Below, piece by piece: positions 1 to 5,694 of a DNA stretch of 5,694 nucleotides (position 1 is its first letter; each line of letters opens with the position of its first letter). Source of the DNA: an uncultured Pyrinomonas sp. (lineage in GTDB: Bacteria; Acidobacteriota; Blastocatellia; Pyrinomonadales; Pyrinomonadaceae); the NCBI GenBank assembly GCA_937135995.1, contig CAKZOF010000666.1:1-5694 (forward strand), in the 5' to 3' direction. A program made the position numbers and the translations under genes. The notes beneath the pieces were generated by a model. The model was not told the origin of the DNA. It worked only from the letters and a program-made list of their open reading frames with translations, and searched no databases.

Positions 1-708
1 AGCGTAGATAACCATTTGCCTCCCGGTGGAACGCCCGTCCGGTTCAACCACCGGCAACATGCGTATGCGCGCGCGCGCGTAATCTTCACGGTACATCCAC
101 GCGATGGCGAGAAAGTGCGGGAACTGCCAGAGAAAGAGGATGGCAAAGAGCGTCCACGCTTCGATGCCGAGCGCGCTCGATGGACCGAGTCCTTTGTTCG
201 CGGCGGCCCAACCAAGCACCGGCGGCATGGCGCCCGGGAAAGCGCCCACCACCGTCGAGAGCGCGGTCCGGGTCTTGAGCGGCGTGTAAAGAAGGACGTA
301 ACCGACGATCACTGCGGCACCGAGCAGCGTTGTCGTCCAGTCGACGAAGAGTGCGAGATGAAGCTCGGCGAGCGCTGTCAACACGAGACCGAAGATGAGA
401 GCTTGTCGTGGTGACACGCGCCCCGAAGGCAGCGGACGATGCGCCGTCCGTTGCATTGCACGGTCGCGCTCGCGTTCCATGTACTGGTTGAGCGCCGCAA
501 TGCCTGAAGAGAGCAGCCCGATGCCCCACAGAGCATGAAAGAGCGTCGCGTAATCGAACGGCACGCGCGCGCCGAGGTAAAAGGCAGCCGCGGCCACCAT
601 CACGACCATGAGCGTAATGCGTGGCTTGGTCAACTCGACGAACGCGGCGAGACGCTCGCTCGTCGTGCGCGATGATGTGAGTTCGATGGCAACGCTCTTC
701 GAGATCAT
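1..708 (-). CDS. ctaB: Protoheme IX farnesyltransferase (heme O synthase) CtaB, 3' end missing
   Basis: An integral membrane enzyme of the UbiA prenyltransferase superfamily that adds a farnesyl group to heme B to give heme O, the precursor of heme A for the oxidase encoded upstream. The 236 codons present are open to the window edge; family members are usually about 280-310 residues, so roughly the last 50-70 are missing. Visible signatures: N74-x3-E78-x-E80-x-D82 followed by MQRTAHRPLPSGR (residues 85-97), the prenyl-diphosphate/Mg motif of the family; YTPLKTRT (141-148); PGAMPPVLGW (158-167); and LWQFPHFLAIAW (193-204) followed by REDY and MLPV. Hydrophobic helices alternate with these loops as expected. 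The start is the ATG at 708-706, with AAGAAGG at 726-720 as the likely ribosome site and a second AAAGG directly against the ATG. It begins 31 bases after the ctaF stop, so it is most likely co-transcribed. Sequence and context agree; function is confident. Confidence 0.95.
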   Translation of the reverse strand, partial: MISKSVAIELTSSRTTSERLAAFVELTKPRITLMVVMVAAAAFYLGARVPFDYATLFHALWGIGLLSSGIAALNQYMERERDRAMQRTAHRPLPSGRVSPRQALIFGLVLTALAELHLALFVDWTTTLLGAAVIVGYVLLYTPLKTRTALSTVVGAFPGAMPPVLGWAAANKGLGPSSALGIEAWTLFAILFLWQFPHFLAIAWMYREDYARARIRMLPVVEPDGRSTGRQMVIYA

Positions 709-739
709 CCTTTGCAAACCCTTCTTGCAGCGCACAAGC

Positions 740-1051
740 CTACATCGAGATACGCGCAACCGGAGCGAGCAGATTGCGCGTTACGTAATCGCTCGCCGTC
801 AACACGAGCATGATAACTAACCAGAAGATGCCCGCCGCGACGATGACCTGCGTCAAACGCGAGCTGTAGCGAACGTGCATGAAGTAGAGCACGACGAGAG
901 TCGCCTTGATGACGGCCACCGTCAGCGCGACCGTGATGTTCAAGATCCCCGGCAGATCGAAACGGGCGACGAAGACGGTCAGCGCCGTCAGCACCATCAA
1001 CGCGCCGAATACGGCATAGTAGGTCTTCTTCGGAACGATGTGTTCGGACAT
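740..1051 (-). CDS. ctaF: Cytochrome c oxidase subunit IV, bacterial small type (CtaF)
   Basis: A 103-residue, three-helix membrane protein matching the prokaryotic cytochrome c oxidase subunit IV family (CtaF/CoxD, related to CyoD), an accessory subunit thought to stabilise or help assemble subunit I. Helices lie at about residues 11-30, 34-58 and 66-87. The family hallmark is at the end of helix 2: [19 protein letters not shown] (48-66), with a buried lysine (K49) and FMH (57-59). The ATG at 1051-1049 starts one base after the ctaE stop; the ribosome site AAGGGG (1061-1056) lies inside the last codons of ctaE, so the two genes are probably translationally coupled. Small subunit IV genes diverge strongly, but the FMH motif, size, topology and position after ctaE make the call secure. 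Confidence 0.93.
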   Translation of the reverse strand: MSEHIVPKKTYYAVFGALMVLTALTVFVARFDLPGILNITVALTVAVIKATLVVLYFMHVRYSSRLTQVIVAAGIFWLVIMLVLTASDYVTRNLLAPVARISM

Positions 1052-1052
1052 A

Positions 1053-1736
<684 letters not shown>

Positions 1737-1755
1737 GGCTCCCTGTGACTCCTTT
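1737..1755 (-). promoter_or_regulatory. Two candidate ribosome binding sites before the GTG of ctaE
   Basis: Two purine-rich sites precede the GTG start: AAAGGAG at 1755-1749, 12 bases from the start, and AGGGAG at 1744-1739, only 2 bases from it. Neither has the usual 5-9 base spacing. Together with the GTG codon this suggests comparatively weak initiation on ctaE. The spacing is seen directly; the effect on expression is inference. Confidence 0.5.
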
Positions 1756-1758
1756 CAA

Positions 1759-1804
1759 GCGTTCTCACGAAGGGCGAACGCGGCCCTTCTTCCCTCAGGG
1801 CCGC
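1759..1804 (-). repeat. Overlapping inverted repeats in the ctaD–ctaE gap
   Basis: Three perfect inverted repeats share bases. H1: GCGGCCCT (1780-1787) with AGGGCCGC (1797-1804), 8 pairs and a 9-base loop. H2: GAAGGGC (1769-1775) with GCCCTTC (1783-1789), 7 pairs and a 7-base loop. H3: GCGTTC (1759-1764) with GAACGC (1776-1781), 6 pairs and an 11-base loop. H1 and H2 exclude each other because both need 1783-1787. In the minus-strand RNA H1 emerges first, then H2 or H3, and H3 ends four bases from the upstream ribosome site of ctaE. There is no run of U after any stem, so this is not a standard intrinsic terminator. An mRNA processing or stability element, or an attenuator, are possibilities. 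Confidence 0.6.
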
Positions 1805-1821
1805 TCCGCCCAATCAACCAA

Positions 1822-3501
1822 CTACTTGCGTTCCGACACGTCGGGTTTACCCATCGGGCCGATGACTTCCGTCTCCTCTTTCGAGCGGAACTCGTAAGCG
1901 TTCCACGTCACCACCGGCGTCCGCTCGAAGTTTTCGGGCGGCGGCGGCGAACTCGTGCGCCATTCCAAACCGGTCGCCATCCACGGATCAGCGGGCGCGA
2001 TCGGCCCTCTCTTCAGCGACCAGAGCAGATAGATGGCTGGCAAGATCAACCCGACGGCTAGGATCGACGCGCCAACGCTCGACAGGACGTGCAGCAACTG
2101 AAACTCCGGCACATAGGTGTAGTAGCGGCGCGGCATCCCGAGGTAACCCAAGATGAACTGCGGGAAGAAGGTCAAGTTGAAGCCGACGAAGACCACCAGC
2201 GCCGCAAAACGCGCCCACCCTTCCGGATAGAGACGCCCCGTCATCTTGGGCCACCAGTAGTGCATCGCGCCCAGATAGGCGAGCAAAGACCCGCCTACCA
2301 TCACGTAGTGGAAGTGGGCGACGACGAAGTAGGTGTCATGGACGTGGACGTCCAATCCGAGCGCCGCAAGGAACAACCCGGTCAACCCGCCGATCAAGAA
2401 CAAACCGATGAAGCCCATCGCGTAGAGCATCGGCGAATCATACGAGATCGAACCGCGATACATGGTCGCCGTCCAGTTGAAGACCTTGATCGCCGACGGG
2501 ATGGCCACCGCGTAACTGATCAGTGAAAAGATCATGCCGGCGTATACCGACTGGCTCGACGTGAACATGTGGTGCCCCCAGACGAGAAAACCGAAGACGG
2601 CGATGGCCAGGCTCGAAAAGGCGACGAACTTGTAGCCGAAGATCGGCTTTCGCGAGAAGGTCGCGATGATCTCGCTCACCACGCCCATGGCCGGAAGGAC
2701 CATGATGTAGACGGCTGGGTGCGAGTAGAACCAGAAAAGGTGCTGGAAGAGTACGGGGTCGCCGCCCAACCGCGGGTCAAAGATACCGACCCCGACGGTC
2801 CGTTCCAACGCGACGAGAAGCAACGTGATCGCCAGCACGGGCGTACCCAAAACTTGAATCAAACTCGTCGCATACTGCGCCCAGACGAAGAGCGGCAAAC
2901 GATACCACGTCATGCCCGGCGCGCGCATCGTATGGATCGTCACGATGAAGTTAAGACCCGTCAAGATCGAAGAGAAGCCAACGATGAAGATCCCCAAGCC
3001 GGTCGCGATCACGTAGGTGTTGGCGTAGTTGGTGCTGTAAGGTGGATAAAAGGTCCAGCCCGTATCGACACCGCCAGCGAACATCGCGTAGGAAGCGAAA
3101 AGCGCGCCCGTCATGTAGATGTACCAGCTGAGCAGATTGAGGCGCGGGAAAGCGACGTCCTTGGCACCGATCATGATCGGCAGCAAGAAGTTCCCGAACA
3201 CCGCCGGGATCGATGGGATCAAGAAGAAGAAAGTCATCATGATCCCATGCTGCGTGAAGAGCTTGTTGTAGGTCTGCGCCGTCACCAAATCGCCCTGCGG
3301 CGTCAATAACTCCAAGCGGATCAGCGTCGCATAGATGCCGCCGATAAGAAAGAAGAAGGAGACTCCCAACAAGTAGAGTATGCCGATCCGTTTGTGGTCG
3401 AGCGTCAGAAGCCAAGATTTCAGCGTGTGGCCAGCATTCAGATAGGTCGTTCGCGGCTCGGCCGCCCCCTCCGCTGGCGTGTGGATCACTGCGGTGCTCA
3501 T
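1822..3501 (-). CDS. ctaD: Cytochrome c oxidase subunit I (CtaD), A2-type, caa3 oxidase
   Basis: The catalytic subunit, which reduces O2 to water and pumps protons. It has 559 residues and about 12 membrane helices. Metal ligands are complete: H85 (LFTQHGIMM) and H398 for heme a; H396 (VAHFHYV) for heme a3; H261, H310 and H311 for CuB; Y265 of HPAVY sits where the Tyr cross-linked to the CuB histidine lies. K-channel S336 and K339 (PSAIK), D-channel entrance D115 (GAKDVAFPR) and the Mg-site H388/D389 pair are present. Helix VI reads FYSHPAVY, so the Glu of the A1 type (GHPEV) is absent and Y259-S260 take its place; this marks subgroup A2, as in Thermus and Rhodothermus caa3 enzymes. The C-terminal ~60 residues are hydrophilic, with SSPPPPENF typical of the family. 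The ATG at 3501-3499 is chosen for its AGGAGGT site; an ATG at 3555 would overlap ctaC. Subunit III is separate, not fused. Confidence 0.98.
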   Translation of the reverse strand: MSTAVIHTPAEGAAEPRTTYLNAGHTLKSWLLTLDHKRIGILYLLGVSFFFLIGGIYATLIRLELLTPQGDLVTAQTYNKLFTQHGIMMTFFFLIPSIPAVFGNFLLPIMIGAKDVAFPRLNLLSWYIYMTGALFASYAMFAGGVDTGWTFYPPYSTNYANTYVIATGLGIFIVGFSSILTGLNFIVTIHTMRAPGMTWYRLPLFVWAQYATSLIQVLGTPVLAITLLLVALERTVGVGIFDPRLGGDPVLFQHLFWFYSHPAVYIMVLPAMGVVSEIIATFSRKPIFGYKFVAFSSLAIAVFGFLVWGHHMFTSSQSVYAGMIFSLISYAVAIPSAIKVFNWTATMYRGSISYDSPMLYAMGFIGLFLIGGLTGLFLAALGLDVHVHDTYFVVAHFHYVMVGGSLLAYLGAMHYWWPKMTGRLYPEGWARFAALVVFVGFNLTFFPQFILGYLGMPRRYYTYVPEFQLLHVLSSVGASILAVGLILPAIYLLWSLKRGPIAPADPWMATGLEWRTSSPPPPENFERTPVVTWNAYEFRSKEETEVIGPMGKPDVSERK

Positions 3502-3508
3502 AAAACCT

Positions 3509-4558
3509 CTACCTCCTCTGCCCACTCGGGCTGCCGGACGCTTGCGCGCCGACATTCATGTTCGCCGACGTGCTGCTTGCAGGCGTCGGCGAAGCGGTGC
3601 CGCTGCCGCCTTGCGGCGTCAGCGATTTGATGTACGCGATCAACTGCAACAACTGTTCTTCGCTCACCTGCCCTTGATAGGTCGGCATGATGGCTGAATA
3701 CCCAGCGACGATCTTCGCGCCCGGATTCAGGATCGATTCACGCAAGTAGTTCTCGTCGGCGACGACGGTCTGGCCGGTTTCGAGTTGGACCGGCTTGCCG
3801 AAGATGCCGGCCAGTTGCGGCCCGCGCCCGCCAGCGTCGCGCCCGCCGTTCAGGTGACAGGTCGCGCACCCCAAGTTCTGGAAGTGTTGCTCGCCCAGTT
3901 GCACCGGCGACATCTGGCTCGCGTTGCCGCTTACCCACGCTTGATATTCATCGGGACGCATGACAACGATCGTGCCGCGCATCTTCGAGTGGTCCATGCC
4001 GCAGTACTCGGCGCAGAACAGATGATACCTGCCGGGCTTGGTCGCCTCGAACCACATCTGCGTGTACCGACCCGGCACTACGTCCATTTTGACGCGAAAG
4101 TCCGGGATGTAAAAGCTGTGGATGACATCCTCGGTGGTCATCGTCAGCCGAACTTTGCGCCCCATCGGAATGTGCAGTTCGTTGATTTCGCGCTGCCCGG
4201 TCGGGTGCTGCATCTTCCACATCCACTGTTTGCCGACGACGTAGATGTCGAGCGCATCTTTCGGGATGCGGTACTGCGCGAAGTAGACTTTCGCCCCCCA
4301 GACGAAGATCGACATCGCGATCAGAAATGGGATCAGGGTCCAGATCGTTTCGAGCTTCATCGAGCCGGCGATCGGGCGCGGGATCTCGTACGGCGACCGA
4401 CGCCGGTATTTGACGGCGAAGAAGATGATCCCCGAAACGATGAGGACGGTGAAAAAGAGCGTGATGCCGACCAAGTAGAAGTAGAGCGCGTCCACCTGTC
4501 CGGCCATGGTGGAAGCCTGCTCCGGCATCAGTTTGAATTCGGATGGCACCTGTTGCAT
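3509..4558 (-). CDS. ctaC: Cytochrome c oxidase subunit II with fused cytochrome c domain (CtaC)
   Basis: The electron-entry subunit. From the N terminus: a short hydrophilic stretch without a recognisable signal peptide or lipobox; two membrane helices (about 25-49 and 72-93); the periplasmic CuA cupredoxin domain; then a class I cytochrome c domain. CuA ligands are all present: H147, and C182-x-E184-x-C186-x3-H190-x2-M193 in [17 protein letters not shown] (111-114) is the aromatic patch near the electron-entry site. The heme c site is CATCH (C231, C234, H235), followed by [10 protein letters not shown] and the probable axial Met M291 (IMPTY), with a closing helix at 299-312. Residues from about 315 to 349 form a Ser/Thr/Pro/Gly/Ala-rich tail ending in two arginines. 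The cytochrome c fusion defines the caa3 type. ATG 4558-4556 lies six bases after the sco stop, with AAAGG overlapping that stop; ctaD starts seven bases downstream. Confidence 0.98.
   Translation of the reverse strand: MQQVPSEFKLMPEQASTMAGQVDALYFYLVGITLFFTVLIVSGIIFFAVKYRRRSPYEIPRPIAGSMKLETIWTLIPFLIAMSIFVWGAKVYFAQYRIPKDALDIYVVGKQWMWKMQHPTGQREINELHIPMGRKVRLTMTTEDVIHSFYIPDFRVKMDVVPGRYTQMWFEATKPGRYHLFCAEYCGMDHSKMRGTIVVMRPDEYQAWVSGNASQMSPVQLGEQHFQNLGCATCHLNGGRDAGGRGPQLAGIFGKPVQLETGQTVVADENYLRESILNPGAKIVAGYSAIMPTYQGQVSEEQLLQLIAYIKSLTPQGGSGTASPTPASSTSANMNVGAQASGSPSGQRR
3511..3517 (-). promoter_or_regulatory. Strong ribosome binding site of ctaD, made from the end of ctaC
   Basis: AGGAGGT, 9 bases before the ATG at 3501. 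It consists of the last two arginine codons of ctaC (AGG AGG) and the first base of its TAG stop. This fixes the ctaD start at 3501 and rules out the in-frame ATG 54 bases upstream. The overlap implies that ribosomes finishing ctaC stop on the ctaD site, an arrangement that favours translational coupling. Confidence 0.88.
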
Positions 4559-4564
4559 AAGCCT

Positions 4565-5446
4565 TTACGTGACGCCTCCCGTCGTTGGCGACTTACGAGC
4601 GGCCCCGCGTCGCCACAGCACAAACAACAATCCGCCCAATCCGACCAGCGTGAGCGCGCCGGCCAGCCGCACGATGTTCAGCACGATGGGGCCGTATTTG
4701 CCGGCGGCCGGATCGTAATGAAAGCAGTAGAGCAGAAGCTGATCGACGGGCGAGCCGATCTTGTTCTCCGACGCCTCGACCAAACCCAGACGCAGATCGC
4801 GTGGCTCGTACTGAATGCCGTAGAAGTAGCGCGCGACTTTGCCCTGTGGCGTCAAGAGGATGATCCCGCTGGCGTGCGCCCACTGATTGGTTCGCTCGTC
4901 GAAAGCGTAACGGAATCCGACCGCGTCGGTCAGCCGCCGAATCTCGCTCTCGTCGCCGGTCAGAAAATGCCAGCCCTGTTCAGCGTTGGGGCGCGTGTAA
5001 CGAATCATGTACGACCGTTTCTTGCCAGCAGCGAGTTCCGGCGTTTCGCGCGGATCGAAGCTGACGACCAACACCTCGAAGTCGCGTCCGGCAGTGAACG
5101 GAACGGTGTTCAAACTACCGAGCAGACCGTTCAGCACCTGACTGCAAAGCATCGGGCAATCGTAGTAGACGAGCGCGAGAATCGCCGGTTTGCGCCCGAG
5201 AAACGAGCCGATCGTGACGAGCTGCCCCGTTTCGTCGCGCAACTTAATGTCGAGCGGCACCTGTTCATCCAGACGCTGCTCGATGCGCACGTTCTTGAGC
5301 GCTTCGGGCACGCCCGTCTCTTGTTTGCCCACTTCGGGCGGGCGTTTGTAGAGACTGCCGCCGCTTTGCGCCCGCGCGCCGACCACGGCTCCGGCGAGCA
5401 ACAGAAACGCCACGCCGCGGGCGATCAATCGTTTGTTCCATCTCAT
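4565..5446 (-). CDS. sco: SCO1/SenC-family copper chaperone, membrane-anchored at the C terminus
   Basis: A 293-residue thioredoxin-fold protein of the SCO1/SenC/PrrC family, which binds copper and helps build the CuA site of subunit II, or reduces its cysteines. An N-terminal signal sequence (basic MRWNKR, then a hydrophobic stretch to about 22, probable cleavage after ARA at 26) sends it to the periplasm. The copper motif is C97-P-M-L-C101 (CxxxC) with the distant conserved histidine H191 (QWAHASG); SFDPRETP (129-136) is the family's conserved Asp-Pro loop. Beyond the usual Sco core there is an extension with an extra cysteine (C241, LLYCFHYDP) and a hydrophobic helix at about 254-277 followed by RR, giving a C-terminal membrane anchor. 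The ATG at 5446-5444 has GAGGAG six bases upstream. It is the first visible gene of the operon, six bases before ctaC, which supports the role in CuA assembly. Confidence 0.95.
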   Translation of the reverse strand: MRWNKRLIARGVAFLLLAGAVVGARAQSGGSLYKRPPEVGKQETGVPEALKNVRIEQRLDEQVPLDIKLRDETGQLVTIGSFLGRKPAILALVYYDCPMLCSQVLNGLLGSLNTVPFTAGRDFEVLVVSFDPRETPELAAGKKRSYMIRYTRPNAEQGWHFLTGDESEIRRLTDAVGFRYAFDERTNQWAHASGIILLTPQGKVARYFYGIQYEPRDLRLGLVEASENKIGSPVDQLLLYCFHYDPAAGKYGPIVLNIVRLAGALTLVGLGGLLFVLWRRGAARKSPTTGGVT

Positions 5447-5452
5447 CGTTGA

Positions 5453-5458
5453 CTCCTC
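5453..5458 (-). promoter_or_regulatory. Ribosome binding site of sco
   Basis: GAGGAG, six bases before the ATG at 5446, with near-ideal strength and spacing. It supports the annotated sco start, which also gives a well-formed signal peptide. No convincing -35/-10 promoter pair was recognised between this site and the window edge, so the operon promoter is either unlike the sigma-70 consensus or lies further upstream. Confidence 0.75.
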
Positions 5459-5559
5459 GACGAGCAGACAGTCTCCGAACGATTCCCTTTCGCTTTACTT
5501 AGACGCTTCACCGAAACCGGACGGTTCATCGCTTCGGTCACGGCTGAAGCTCAAATTTC

Positions 5560-5580
5560 GGATGCTAATTTGTCGCATCC
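5560..5580. repeat. Stem-loop upstream of sco, possible plus-strand terminator
   Basis: A perfect 6-base inverted repeat, GGATGC (5560-5565) and GCATCC (5575-5580), around a 9-base AT-rich loop. On the plus strand it is followed at once by TTTTC, which resembles a weak intrinsic terminator for rightward transcription; on the minus strand no U run follows. No plus-strand gene precedes it, so its role is unclear. It could be a leader structure in the sco mRNA or part of a mobile-element end together with the larger inverted repeat at 5620-5650. Confidence 0.4.
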
Positions 5581-5619
5581 TTTTCACCGCAGGCTCGTCT
5601 CGCGCGTTCTCTTCTCACT

Positions 5620-5661
5620 GAACCTCCCCACGGCTAAAGCCGGGGGGTTCTAAGGGGAACC
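5620..5661 (-). mobile_element. Putative IS200/IS605 (IS1341/tnpB-type) end hairpin
   Basis: A long GC-rich imperfect inverted repeat. The inner stem is CGGC (5631-5634) and GCCG (5639-5642) around TAAA. It is extended by CCCC (5626-5629) with GGGG (5644-5647), or alternatively by GAACC (5620-5624) with GGTTC (5646-5650). Read on the minus strand it has the form GAACCCCCCGGC-TTTA-GCCGTGGGGAGGTTC, closely like the subterminal hairpins known from IS200/IS605-family elements carrying tnpB, many of which have CGGCTTTAGCCG or similar. A further GAACC (5657-5661) can pair with the same GGTTC. No transposase is in the window; if the assignment is right, the element's body lies beyond the right edge. 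It could instead be a dispersed palindromic repeat. The resemblance is from memory, not from a search. Confidence 0.42.
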
Positions 5662-5694
5662 ACCGCCGCCTCTTCCCGGCTCTCGCCAGCGGCT

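Larger units (their letters stand above)
5447..5694. other. Non-coding region upstream of the operon
   Basis: No gene is supported in these 248 bases. On the minus strand each frame entering from the right edge closes quickly (TAG at 5652-5650, TAG at 5636-5634, TGA at 5619-5617). An upstream minus-strand gene could therefore contribute at most a short C-terminal tail, and none of the three tails is recognisable. Contents are the sco ribosome site, the stem-loop at 5560-5580, the GC-rich hairpin near 5620-5661 and a weak inverted repeat at 5510-5538 (ACCGAA with TTCGGT). The base composition just upstream of sco is less GC-rich than the genes. Confidence 0.6.

Noticed and set aside
86..529. 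A 147-codon minus-strand open frame inside ctaB
   Set aside because: It is a different frame of the same region; the ctaB frame carries the conserved UbiA-family motifs over its whole length.
1769..1804. Intrinsic terminator between ctaD and ctaE
   Set aside because: The stems are strong but no U run follows any of them on the minus strand, and the downstream genes clearly belong to the same operon; described as structured RNA instead.
2569..3309. A 246-codon open frame on the plus strand opposite ctaD
   Set aside because: Antisense to the most conserved part of subunit I, highly charged composition, no family resemblance: a shadow frame.
3502..3555. Longer ctaD starting at the ATG at 3555
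   Set aside because: It would overlap ctaC by 47 bases and add a basic, low-complexity leader; the AGGAGGT site and the family's usual N terminus support the ATG at 3501.
3785..5452. A 555-codon open frame on the plus strand opposite ctaC and sco
   Set aside because: It lies fully antisense to two clearly functional genes, is rich in Arg, His, Asp and Glu with no recognisable domain, and is explained by the high GC third positions of the true genes on the other strand.
5433..5621. A 62-codon plus-strand open frame across the region upstream of sco
   Set aside because: It overlaps the sco start region, has no evident ribosome site and no recognisable sequence.

Overview
This window is almost entirely one minus-strand operon for a caa3-type (heme-copper, family A) cytochrome c oxidase and its assembly factors. 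Read in the direction of transcription (right to left) the order is sco (copper chaperone) – ctaC (subunit II with a fused cytochrome c) – ctaD (subunit I) – ctaE (subunit III) – ctaF (subunit IV) – ctaB (heme O synthase, cut off by the left edge). Four of the five junctions are tight: 6, 7, 1 and 31 bases. The exception is ctaD–ctaE, where an 85-base gap holds several overlapping inverted repeats. No tRNA, rRNA, CRISPR array or complete insertion sequence is visible.

The genes form one working unit. Sco is expected to help deliver copper to the CuA centre of CtaC. CtaB makes heme O, the precursor of the heme A that CtaD binds. CtaC takes electrons through its own C-terminal cytochrome c domain and its CuA site and passes them to CtaD, where oxygen is reduced and protons are pumped. 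CtaE and CtaF are small membrane subunits that complete the complex. Heme A synthase (CtaA) is not in the window. CtaD carries YSHPAV in helix VI in place of the GHPEV of mitochondrial-type enzymes, so it belongs to the A2 subgroup of heme-copper oxidases.

Right edge (5447-5694): no gene is recognisable. The 248 bases upstream of sco hold a strong ribosome binding site, a hairpin at 5560-5580, and near the edge a long GC-rich inverted repeat with a CGGCTAAAGCCG core. That repeat resembles the terminal hairpins of IS200/IS605 (IS1341/tnpB-type) elements, so a transposon may end just upstream of the operon.

Organism: a GC-rich (by eye somewhat under 60%) aerobic bacterium. The A2-type caa3 enzyme, the Sco protein with a C-terminal membrane anchor, the style of the CtaC sequence and the gene order suggest Acidobacteriota (perhaps Blastocatellia) or a neighbouring phylum. 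This is an impression from family resemblance, not a database result. The operon itself is of a known kind; the less ordinary points are the structured ctaD–ctaE gap, the putative IS end upstream, and small translational details.
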